DNA from: Actinomycetospora straminea
Lineage (GTDB): Bacteria > Actinomycetota > Actinomycetes > Mycobacteriales > Pseudonocardiaceae
DNA: 64,000 bases
Direction: 5' to 3'
Assembly (NCBI RefSeq): GCF_028737255.1
Contig: NZ_JAQZAN010000019.1
Location: forward strand, 62,001 to 126,000
The position numbers and the translations under genes were made by a program. Below are positions 9,314 through 16,960 of this stretch, in pieces. The notes under the pieces were generated by a model, which saw only the letters and a list, made by a program, of their open reading frames with translations, was not told where the DNA came from and made no database searches. How positions within the stretch are numbered: the stretch's first letter is position 1; every line of letters starts with the position of its first letter.

Positions 9314-10137
9314 CAGGCCTCCTCGAGGTGGGCGACGACCGCGCGCCCGGCCCGCAGGCCGTCCGCGGCGGCGGTGAGCAGGTACCGGTCGGCGCCGGTG
9401 ACGTCGCCCGCGGACCACACCGGGGCGTCCGCGGGCAGCCCGTCGAGCAGCTCCCGGCGCGGGTCGGCGTGGGTGTAGACGAAGACCCCCGACGCCTCGA
9501 GGACCTCGCCGTCGTCGAGGCGCACGGCGCCGAGCGTGCCGTCGCCCTCCAGCGCGGCGACCGCGGCCGACCGCACCTCGACGGCCCCGGCCAGGCGGCG
9601 GCCCATCGACGCCGACCACGACGGCGCGGTGCTCACCAGCGTCACCCGCTTCGCGATCCCGGCGAGCTCCAGCGCCTCCTGCGCGGTCCACCCGTCGTCG
9701 CCGACGACCACCACCTCGCGCCCGGCGTGCAGCGGCCCGTCGCAGGTCGCGCAGTGCGACAGGCCGCGGCCCTCCCACGCGTCGGCGTCGGGCACGTCGA
9801 GGCGTCCCGGCGTGCGCCCGGTGGCGACGACGACCGCCCGCGCCGTCACCGGGCCCTCGGCCCCGTCGACCGTCAGCGGGTCGGCGCGCAGGCCGGTGAC
9901 CTCGCCGTACGCGATCTCGACGCCGCGGTCCACGACGTCGGTGAGCAGCGCGCCCATGAGGTCCGGACCGGTCGTCGGCGCGCCCGGCCAGTCGGCGAGG
10001 GCGCCGAGGTTGATCAGCTGCCCGCCCGGCGCGAGCGCGTCGTGGGCGACGACGGCGAGCCCGCGGTCGGCGCAGGCCCGGGCCGCGGTGAGACCGGCGA
10101 TGCCCGCCCCGACGACGACCACGTCCCACTCGGTCAC
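9313..10137 (-). CDS. thioredoxin-reductase-like flavoprotein with CATC
   Basis: 274-aa FAD/NAD(P)H pyridine nucleotide-disulfide oxidoreductase of the low-Mr thioredoxin reductase type. FAD site VVVGAGIAGLTAA (8-20), GGQL at 38-41 and VVVATGRTPG (102-111). The redox-active pair is C129-A-T-C132 in SHCATCDGPL, as in TrxB. The second nucleotide-binding site is degenerate (VVVGDDGWTAQEA), and the C-terminal FAD segment SAGDVTGAD is present. The GTG start overlaps the fusion selenoprotein stop (GTGA), and its own stop overlaps the UGSC start. It probably reduces the Sec/Cys centres of its neighbours (inference). Confidence 0.88.
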   Translation of the reverse strand: MTEWDVVVVGAGIAGLTAARACADRGLAVVAHDALAPGGQLINLGALADWPGAPTTGPDLMGALLTDVVDRGVEIAYGEVTGLRADPLTVDGAEGPVTARAVVVATGRTPGRLDVPDADAWEGRGLSHCATCDGPLHAGREVVVVGDDGWTAQEALELAGIAKRVTLVSTAPSWSASMGRRLAGAVEVRSAAVAALEGDGTLGAVRLDDGEVLEASGVFVYTHADPRRELLDGLPADAPVWSAGDVTGADRYLLTAAADGLRAGRAVVAHLEEA

Positions 10138-11861
10138 CGGACCTCCTCGATCCGCCGGCTCACCGGCACGCCCTGCACGTGGTTCTGCACGAAGCCGCGG
10201 GACTGGTTGCGGCTCGCGTTGCCCGCCAGCACGATCCCGATGTCCGCGGCGCGCGGCACCATCGGCACGAGCCGGTCGGGGTGGTCGCCGGCGTAGCGCT
10301 CGTCGAGCTCGCCGGCGGCGACGGCCGCGTCGAGGTCGAAGCTCGTCGAGCCGACGTTCCACGCGCACGCCTGCAGCTGGCGCACCGGCACCCGCATGTG
10401 CTCGGCCAGGTGGGCGCGCAGCGCGTCCTTGTCGACGCCGAAGCCCGCGAGCGCCCGCGCCACCGCCGGCCCGAGCACGAGCAGCGGGTGGAACGCGCCG
10501 AACTCGATCCCGGTGTACGCCCACGGCCCGATCGCGTTGCCGAAGATCGTGGTCAGCGCGTCGAGGTGGTCGGCCGCGCTCTCGCCGCCGGAGTAGATGG
10601 GCGCACTGACCGCGACGACGCTCTGCACCGTGACGACGCTGTCGGCGTCGGCGAAGCCCCGGTCGACCCGGAACGACGGCCAGCCGAGGTCGCGCACCGC
10701 CGCGTCGTCCTCGGCCAGCGCGACGTGCCAGGTCGAGGCGATCGCGCCCTGGTCGGTCTGCCCGGGCGGGATGCGCAGGCCGGCGACGTTGCGCAGGTAG
10801 AGCCGCAGGAAACGCCCGACCGCGGTGTTCGCGCGCCGCCCGACCCGCAGCGCGCCCGTCCCGCTGTGGAAGCCGAGGCGCTCGACGACCGGGCCGGACA
10901 GCACCACCAGGGGCTCCCACCCCGGCGTCGACCCGGCGTCCTGCACCCGGAACGCCGGGTCGGCGACGCACGCGACGATCGCCAGCAGCACCGGCAGGTC
11001 CTGCGGCCGGCAGCCGGCCATGACCCCGCCCACCGCGACGCTGCGCACCGTCGCCCGCCGCAGCTCGGGGGCGAGGACGCCGAGCACCTCGTCGGGGTCG
11101 CGGCGGGTGTGGTCGAGGAACGCCGCGACGCGGTCCGGGGTCGGCGGGACGATCGGCAGGCCGTCGGTCCAGCCCCGCGTCTCGAAGACGTCGGTGATCG
11201 CGTCGAGGTCACCGCGCGCGACGATCTCGGTGGGTCCGTGGTCGACGGCGCCGGCGCCCGCGTCGTCGGCTCCCCCGTCACCACCATCGAGCGACGACGA
11301 CCCCGCCACCAGCGCGTCCACCACCGCCGGCGCCACCTGCTCGCGCATCTTCGCCCGGAACACGTCGCCGGTGTCGGTGAGGATCACGCCCGGGTAGCTG
11401 ACGATCGGGACGTGCCCGACGCCGAGCGACCGGCCGACCGCGCGGCCCATCCCCTCGAACCCCGCGCCGCCGATCGCGACCGCCGGCACCCCGGCGCGCT
11501 CGGCGGTGGCCGCTGCCCGCATCACGGCAGGCATGCAGGAGCCTCAAGCACCGACGGCGGCGACGACGAGGTCGACGCGGTGGGCGCGCAGCAGCTCGGG
11601 CAGCGCGTCGAGCACCCGGCGCTCCTCGGCGGCCGAGGCGTGGAAGTTGCCGAACTCCTCCCAGCCGACGAACGCGACGTCGCCGTGCCGCTCGCGCGCC
11701 ACCTCCGAGATGACGTCGAACATCTCGGGGCCGCGGAAGAGCTCGTCCCAGAGGTAGGCGATCCGCCGGCCGCGCAGCGTCTCGGGGCGCTCGTGCTCGG
11801 CGACGTCGTCGACCTCCCGCGGCCCCAGCGGGCCCAGGACCTCGTAGCGCGGCTCGCTCAC
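10134..11861 (-). CDS. UGSC-DGLPxVPPT fusion selenoprotein (in-frame TGA read as Sec106)
   Basis: 575 aa with read-through of the TGA at 11546-11544. Residues 1-105 (GTG start, MSEPRYEVLGPLGP, ending VVAAVGA) continue as U106-GSCMPAVMRAAATAERAGVPAV, giving a second UGSC domain to about residue 188. A Gly/Asp/Ala-rich linker (about 188-210) leads to a DGLPxVPPT domain (DGLPIVPPT at 233-241, VMAGCRPQDLPVLLA from 280) like the stand-alone paralogue. AGGGGGAG precedes the GTG start, 10 nt after the MFS stop. A conventional caller would give a 105-aa protein and a 466-aa one starting at ATG 11534. The function is unknown. The fusion argues that the two domains work together. Confidence 0.87.
11513..11530 (-). 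other. bacterial SECIS-like hairpin for Sec106
   Basis: On the minus strand a 6-bp stem with one bulged G (CTGCCG at 11530-11525 with CGG-G-CAG at 11519-11513) closes a 5-nt loop, UGAUG, 19 nt after the UGA. Position and size suit a SelB-binding element, though the loop differs from that of the first gene. Confidence 0.55.
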
Positions 11862-11871
11862 GGTGCTCCCC

Positions 11872-13179
11872 CTACTCGTCCGCGGTGATGACGCGACCGG
11901 CCCGGTCGCGCAGGAACAGGGCGGCGACGGTGACGATCGCCGCGCCGACGACGGCGATGCCGACCGCGATGCCGTAGCCGGCGCTCGTGGCCACGACGCC
12001 GCCGATGATCGTCCCGATGCCGGACAGGCCGCGACCCACGTTGTAGGCCGCCGCCGACCCCAGCGAGCGGATGCGGGTCGGGAACAGCTCGCCGAACCAC
12101 ACCCCGAAGATGCCGAAGTAGCCGAGGAACAGGCTGGACGCGAGGTAGAGCCACACGAAGTTGCCCAGCCCCTCGCCGCCCAGGGCCAGCGCGAGCATCA
12201 CGGCGAACGTGACGGTCTGCAGCGCCGCGAACGCGACGAACACCGGCCGGCGACCGAAGCGGTCCGAGAGCCAGCCCGCGAGGATGAAGCCGACGAACGA
12301 GATCGCGGCGGCGACGTAGAGCACCGTGCTCGCGGTGCCGGCGTCGAGGCCGAGGTCGGTCTTGAGCATCGAGGGCATCCAGGCCGTCGCGGTGTAGGGC
12401 ACCCACTGCGCACCGAACGCGACGACGAGCCCGACCAGCACGATCGGCAGCGAGTCCCGGGCCACGAGCTGGCGCCACGTCGACCGGGACGCCTTCGCCG
12501 CGGTGGCGTCGGTGAGCAGGCCCTCCGCCTTGCGCCGCTGCAGCTCCTCCCACTGCCGCGACTCCCGGCACGCGAAGCGGATCCAGACGCAGGCGAGCGC
12601 GGGCAGGACGCCGATGAGGAAGGCCACCCGCCAGTCGACGACGAGCTGGGCGACGAGCACGGCCAGCGCGTAGGCGGGCCACAGCGACGCCTGGACCAGG
12701 CCGCCGCCGAGGCCGCGGCGCTTCGGCGCCCACGCCTCGTTGAGCCAGGCGAACCCGACCGCCCACTCGCCGCCGGTGCCGACGCCGGTGAGCACGCGGA
12801 GCACGACGAACACCGCGAAGTTCGGGGCGACGAAGACCAGGCCGGTCGCGACCGAGTAGATGAGGATCGACCAGATGAGGGTCCGGCGGCGCCCGTAGCG
12901 ATCGCCGAGCCAGCCGAAGAGCACGCCGCCGATCGCGGAGCCGACGAGCTGGCCCGCGATGGCCACCCCGAACACGCCGGCCGAGACGCCGTAGTGCGCC
13001 ATGATCGCGCCCGCGAGCAGCGTCGGGAGCATGAAGTCGAAGTACTCCATGCCCCAGCCGAGGCAGGCCGCGCCGAGGATGCGGCGGCGCTCGCCCGGGG
13101 TGTACTCGGGCGACTCCGTGATCGTCGCGGTCGTGGTGGTGCCGCCTGCTGCCGGCGGGCGGTCCTGCTCGGCGGTCAT
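11872..13179 (-). CDS. MFS transporter
   Basis: 435-aa inner-membrane major facilitator with 12 predicted helices. It has the loop 2-3 signature GWLGDRYGRRRTL and its repeat in the second half (GWLSDRFGRRP), GVGTGGEWAVGFAW in helix 4-5, and a cytosolic central loop (QWEELQRRKAEG). The type resembles organic-acid/H+ symporters (MhpT/NanT-like), so the substrate is probably a carboxylate (inference). The ATG follows GGAGGAG. First gene of the selenoprotein operon, so it may import the compound processed by it. Confidence 0.88.
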   Translation of the reverse strand: MTAEQDRPPAAGGTTTTATITESPEYTPGERRRILGAACLGWGMEYFDFMLPTLLAGAIMAHYGVSAGVFGVAIAGQLVGSAIGGVLFGWLGDRYGRRRTLIWSILIYSVATGLVFVAPNFAVFVVLRVLTGVGTGGEWAVGFAWLNEAWAPKRRGLGGGLVQASLWPAYALAVLVAQLVVDWRVAFLIGVLPALACVWIRFACRESRQWEELQRRKAEGLLTDATAAKASRSTWRQLVARDSLPIVLVGLVVAFGAQWVPYTATAWMPSMLKTDLGLDAGTASTVLYVAAAISFVGFILAGWLSDRFGRRPVFVAFAALQTVTFAVMLALALGGEGLGNFVWLYLASSLFLGYFGIFGVWFGELFPTRIRSLGSAAAYNVGRGLSGIGTIIGGVVATSAGYGIAVGIAVVGAAIVTVAALFLRDRAGRVITADE

Positions 13180-13268
13180 CGGCTCCTCCGCTCCCGACGA
13201 GCGCGTCGGTGCGCGCCGGTCTCCGCGGCGGAGGTTAGGTGGGTCACACCACACAAGTCCAGAGAGGA

Positions 13269-13278
13269 TTGGATACGA
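13269..13278. promoter_or_regulatory. candidate GntR operator upstream of the MFS/UGSC operon
   Basis: TTGGATACGA, an imperfect form of the TTGTATACAA site typical of FCD-type GntR regulators. It occurs again at 14020-14029, before the divergent acyl-CoA synthetase operon. Here it overlaps the 3' end of the GntR gene region and precedes the MFS start by about 90 nt. Confidence 0.5.
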
Positions 13279-13284
13279 TCTCGG

Positions 13285-13959
13285 CTACGACCGGGGCGGC
13301 AGCCCCAGCGCGGCGTGGAGGTCGGCGACCGTGTGGTCGCGGTGCGCGTCCATGAGCGACACCACCGCCCCGAGATCCCCCCGCCGCAGCGCGGTGATCA
13401 TCCTGCGGTGCTCGCGCACCACCCGGGACCGGCCCGCGGAGTCGTAGAGGTGGACGGTCCGGTAGGGCTCGCTGCGCCGCCAGAGCCGGGCGATCTCGTC
13501 GACGACGAGGTCGAGGCCCGAGAGCCGGAACATGGCGAAGTGGAAGGCCTGGTTGGCCGCGACGATGCCCGCGACGTCGACCCGCTCGACCTGCTCGCCG
13601 ATCGCCTCGTTGAGGCTGGTCAGCTCGCGGAGCTGCGCGGCGGACAGGCGCGGCAGCGCGCGCAGGACCTCGGTCTCGAGGGCCCGGCGCATGAGGTAGA
13701 CCTGCGCGAGCTCGTCGGCGTTGAGCCGCGCCACGGCGTAGCCGACGTGCGGCTCGTGGCGCAGGACGCCCTCGGCCTCGAGGGTCTTGAGCGCCTCGCG
13801 CACCGGGATGCGGCTCACCCCGAGCCGCGCGGCGAGCGTCTCCTGGCGGACCTGCTGGCCGGGCACGAGCTCGCGCGAGCGCAGCATCCGGCGGATCTCC
13901 TCGACCGCGCGCTGCACGCTCGTCGCCCGCCGCGCGGGCTCCGTCTCGGTACCGACCAC
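13285..13959 (-). CDS. GntR-family regulator, FCD type
   Basis: 224 aa. A winged helix-turn-helix (about 18-75: VQRAVEEIRRMLRSRELVPGQQVRQETLAARLGVSRIPVREALKTLE) is followed by an all-helical FCD ligand domain with the metal/ligand residues ANQAFHFAMFRLSG and VVREHRRMITALRRGD and a late AHRDHTVADLH. Such proteins sense small organic acids and usually repress adjacent catabolic genes. The GTG at 13959 is chosen because GGAGGGAGG lies about 7 nt upstream; the frame runs on to a TTG at 13980. It sits between the MFS/UGSC operon and the divergent acyl-CoA operon, both preceded by TTGGATACGA. Confidence 0.9.
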   Translation of the reverse strand: MVGTETEPARRATSVQRAVEEIRRMLRSRELVPGQQVRQETLAARLGVSRIPVREALKTLEAEGVLRHEPHVGYAVARLNADELAQVYLMRRALETEVLRALPRLSAAQLRELTSLNEAIGEQVERVDVAGIVAANQAFHFAMFRLSGLDLVVDEIARLWRRSEPYRTVHLYDSAGRSRVVREHRRMITALRRGDLGAVVSLMDAHRDHTVADLHAALGLPPRS

Positions 13960-14019
13960 GCCCCCACCTCCCTCCGGCAAAGCGTAACGAGCGCGGGGTC
14001 CGGCGCGGGTGTGCCGCCA

Positions 14020-14029
14020 TTGGATACGA
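14020..14029. promoter_or_regulatory. candidate GntR operator upstream of the acyl-CoA synthetase operon
   Basis: Second copy of TTGGATACGA, in the 122-nt divergent intergenic region between the GntR gene and the acyl-CoA synthetase gene. It is placed to control both the regulator and the catabolic operon. Confidence 0.5.
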
Positions 14030-14081
14030 AACGGTGTTCGATCGGTTGTGTCGTCCCGGTCGGTCGACCTAGGTTCGGCGC

Positions 14082-16211
14082 GTGGGTCCCGTCGACGCTG
14101 CCGCCACCGACTGGCACCGGGTGCTCGCGCCGCGGTCGGTCGCCCTCGTCGGCGCGACCGGGCGCGCGGACAACCCCATGGCGCGCCCGCTGCGCTGGCT
14201 CACCGAGCGGGGCTTCGCCGGGCGGGTGCACCCGGTCAACCCCAAGTACGACGAGCTGGGCGGCGTGCCCTGTGCACCCTCGCTCGCCGACGTCCCGGGC
14301 GGCGTCGACCTCGTGCTCGCCCTCGTGCCCGCCGAGCGTGCCGCGGCGACGGTCACCGAGGCGGGGGCGGCCGGCGCCGCGGCGGTGATCGTGTTCGCCT
14401 CCGGCTTCGCGGAGGTCGGCGACGAGGGCCGGGCGCGCCAGGAGGAGCTGGTCGCCGCCGCGCGGGCCGCCGGCACCCGCGTCCTCGGGCCCAACTGCCA
14501 GGGGCTCTACGACGCCCGCAGCCGCCTGTTCGCGACCTTCACCGGCGCCGGCGAGCGCCCGCTGACCGGCTCCAGCGGCATCGCCTACGTCGGGCAGAGC
14601 GGCGCCATCGGGGGCGCGGTGCTCGACGTCGCCGCCGAGCGCGGGCTGGACCTGTCGGCGTGGGTGAGCACCGGCAACGAGGCCGACGTGACGCTCACCG
14701 AGGTCGGCCGCCACCTCGTCGCCGACCCCGACGTCTCCGTGCTCGCGGTCTACGCCGAGTCGCTGCCGGACCCCGGCGACTACGCCGCGCTCGCCGCCGA
14801 GGCCGCGGCCGAGGGGACCGCGCTGGTGGTGCTGCGCTCGGGGCGCTCGGCGCCGGGGCGGCGGGCGGCCGTCTCGCACACCGGCGCGATGCTCGGCGAC
14901 GACACCGCGTTCACGCTCGTCTCGCGGCGGTTCGGCGTGGTGCTCGTCGACGACGTCGAGGAGCTGCTGGCCGCGGCGACGATGCTGCGGGGGCGCCACG
15001 GACGGCGCCGCCCGACCGGGCGCTCGGTCGGGCTCGTCACCAGCTCCGGCGGCGCCGGCATCCTCGCCGCCGACCGGGCCAGCGAGGCCGGGCTCGCCGT
15101 GCCCGAGCTGGACGAGCGCACCCAGGCGAAGCTCGGGCGCCTCGTCCCCGCCTTCGGCGCCGTCGCGAACCCGGTCGACGTCACCGCCCAGCTGTTCAAC
15201 GACGGCGGCTCGTTCGGCGAGGTCTGCGGGATCGTGCGCGCCGACCCGCACGTCGACGCGGTGCTCGTGCTGCTGACGATGCTCGTCGGGGAGGCCGCCG
15301 ACGCCCTGGCCCGCGACCTCGCCGCCACGGTCGCCGAGCAGGGTCCCGACGCCCCGCCCGTCGCCGTCGTCTGGATGGCCGGCGAGGACGGCACCGCGCC
15401 CGCCCGCGCGGTGCTGCGCGCGGCCGGGGTGCCGGTGTTCTCGTCGATCGCGCTCGCGGTGCGGGTGCTCGACGCCGTCGCCGCCGGGCCCGGGGCCGCG
15501 CCCGCGCCGCTCGATGCCCTCGACCCCGTGCCCGGCGACGGCTGGGACCTCCTCGACGCCCTCGGGGTGCGCCGGCCCCGGTCCGCGATCAGCACCGACC
15601 CCGCGCACACCGCCGCGGCGGTCGCCGAGCTCGGGGGCCGCGCGGTGCTCAAGACCGAGGGGCTCCCGCACAAGACCGAGGCGGGCGCGGTGCGCCTCGA
15701 CGTGCCGACCGACGCCGCCGCGTCCGTCCACGCCGAGCTCGCGGCCCTGCCCGGCGCGACCGGCGTGCTCGTGCAGGAGCGGGTCCCGGACGGGGTGGAG
15801 CTGCTGGTGTCGGTCGACGGCGGGCGCGACGGCTGGCCGCCCGTGCTGACCGTCGGCCACGGGGGCACCGCGACCGAGGTGCACCGCGACGTCGTCCACG
15901 CCCTCGCGCCGGTGACGCCGGCGACGGCCCGGTCGATGCTCGCGTCCCTGCGCTGCTGGCCCCTGCTCGCCGGGCACCGCGGCGCGCCGGGCGCGGACCT
16001 CGACGCCGCCGTCGACGCGATCGTCCGCCTCTCGCGCGCCGCCGGCCTCCCCGGCCTCGCCGAGCTCGAGGTGAACCCGCTGGTCCTCCCGCCGGCGAGG
16101 AGTACCAGCCTGGCGTCCACGCTGGCACTGGACGCCAGGATCGCCACCCGCTCGGATCCGCGACACGCCGGGCAGGCTGTCGCCGTGGACGTGCTCAGGA
16201 CGGAGACCTAG
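14082..16211 (+). CDS. ADP-forming acetate/acyl-CoA synthetase-type protein
   Basis: 709 aa. N-terminal CoA-binding Rossmann domain (VLAPRSVALVGATGRADNPM), succinyl-CoA-synthetase-like domains (GPNCQGLYD, GIAYVGQSGAIGGA and the phospho-His motif AVSHTGAMLG), and a C-terminal ATP-grasp half (GRAVLKTEGLPHKTEAGAV, LVQERVPDGVELLVS). It converts a carboxylic acid plus CoA and ATP to acyl-CoA, ADP and phosphate, so it can activate the pathway's substrate. An odd segment (ARSTSLASTLALDARIATRSDPRHAG) separates LEVNPLVLPP from the final AVAVDVL. It coincides with a dispersed DNA repeat at 16107-16170 and looks like an in-frame insertion. The start is GTG. Confidence 0.88.
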   Translation: MGPVDAAATDWHRVLAPRSVALVGATGRADNPMARPLRWLTERGFAGRVHPVNPKYDELGGVPCAPSLADVPGGVDLVLALVPAERAAATVTEAGAAGAAAVIVFASGFAEVGDEGRARQEELVAAARAAGTRVLGPNCQGLYDARSRLFATFTGAGERPLTGSSGIAYVGQSGAIGGAVLDVAAERGLDLSAWVSTGNEADVTLTEVGRHLVADPDVSVLAVYAESLPDPGDYAALAAEAAAEGTALVVLRSGRSAPGRRAAVSHTGAMLGDDTAFTLVSRRFGVVLVDDVEELLAAATMLRGRHGRRRPTGRSVGLVTSSGGAGILAADRASEAGLAVPELDERTQAKLGRLVPAFGAVANPVDVTAQLFNDGGSFGEVCGIVRADPHVDAVLVLLTMLVGEAADALARDLAATVAEQGPDAPPVAVVWMAGEDGTAPARAVLRAAGVPVFSSIALAVRVLDAVAAGPGAAPAPLDALDPVPGDGWDLLDALGVRRPRSAISTDPAHTAAAVAELGGRAVLKTEGLPHKTEAGAVRLDVPTDAAASVHAELAALPGATGVLVQERVPDGVELLVSVDGGRDGWPPVLTVGHGGTATEVHRDVVHALAPVTPATARSMLASLRCWPLLAGHRGAPGADLDAAVDAIVRLSRAAGLPGLAELEVNPLVLPPARSTSLASTLALDARIATRSDPRHAGQAVAVDVLRTET
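16107..16170 (+). repeat. dispersed palindromic repeat (family R1) inside the synthetase gene
   Basis: CCTGGCGTCCA and TGGACGCCAGG form an 11-bp inverted repeat, followed by ATCGCCAC and CGCGACACGCCG. The same modules occur at 53403-53469 and 53759-53825. The 35-nt palindromic part occurs in reverse at 39213-39252. It is read in frame, adding about 26 residues near the protein's C terminus. Confidence 0.75.
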
Positions 16212-16960
16212 TGGGCAGCATCGGTCTCGAGATCACCGGCGGCGTGGCGCTGCTGACCGTCGACGCGCCCGAGGTCCGCAACGCGCTGACCCCCGCGATG
16301 GGCCGCGAGCTGGCCGCGGCGTGCGAGGCCGTCGACGCCGACCGCTCGGTGGGCGCCGCCGTGGTCCGCGGCGCGAACGGCACGTTCTGCTCGGGCGCCG
16401 ACCGCCGCACCTGGAACCCCGGCGCCGACCAGGCCGAGGACGCCGCGTTCCGCGACACCGGCGCGGTCTACGGCGCGTTCCGCCGCGTCGGCACGCTCGC
16501 CGTCCCGACGATCGCCGCCGTGCGCGGCGCCGCGGTGGGCGCGGGGCTGAACCTGGTGCTGGCCACGGACCTGCGCGTCGTCGCCCGCGACGCCCGCCTG
16601 CTCGCGGGCTTCCTGCGCATCGGCCTGCACCCCGGCGGCGGCTTCTTCACGATCGCCTCCCGGAGCGCCGGGCGCGAGGCGACGGCGGCGATGGGCCTGT
16701 TCGGCGAGGAGATCGACGGCACCCGGGCGGCGGAGCTCGGGCTGGCCTGGCGGGCGGTCGACGACGCCGAGGTCGAGGACACCGCGCTCGCGCTGGCCGC
16801 GGTGCCGGCGCGGGACCCCGACCTCGCCCGCGAGGCCGTCCGCTCGTTCCGCACCGAGACCGGCCCGCCGGGCCTGCCGTGGGACGCGGCCGTGGAGTTC
16901 GAGCGCGCGACGCAGATGTGGAGCCAGCGCCGGCGCGCGTCCCGGGAGGACAACCGATGA
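16211..16960 (+). CDS. enoyl-CoA hydratase/isomerase family protein
   Basis: 249-aa crotonase-fold protein acting on acyl-CoA esters. The first oxyanion strand is GTFCSGADRRTW and the second AAVRGAAVGAGLNLVLATDLRV. The usual catalytic Glu position reads LRIGLHPGGGFF, so the classical hydratase glutamate is absent, and hydratase activity is not assured. The GTG overlaps the synthetase stop (TAGTG), and the stop overlaps the next ATG. It is the second gene of the acyl-CoA operon. Confidence 0.85.
   Translation: MGSIGLEITGGVALLTVDAPEVRNALTPAMGRELAAACEAVDADRSVGAAVVRGANGTFCSGADRRTWNPGADQAEDAAFRDTGAVYGAFRRVGTLAVPTIAAVRGAAVGAGLNLVLATDLRVVARDARLLAGFLRIGLHPGGGFFTIASRSAGREATAAMGLFGEEIDGTRAAELGLAWRAVDDAEVEDTALALAAVPARDPDLAREAVRSFRTETGPPGLPWDAAVEFERATQMWSQRRRASREDNR

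Noticed and set aside
10134-11534. A separate 466-aa protein starting at ATG 11534
   Set aside because: This ATG is the codon right after TGA-GSC. The upstream 105 codons are in the same frame with a good ribosome binding site, so the single read-through protein is the better model.
11863-14388. Very long plus-strand open frame opposite the MFS and GntR genes
   Set aside because: Composition is Asp/Arg/Gly/His repeats typical of antisense frames in GC-rich DNA, with no family motif. The MFS and GntR genes on the other strand are clear.
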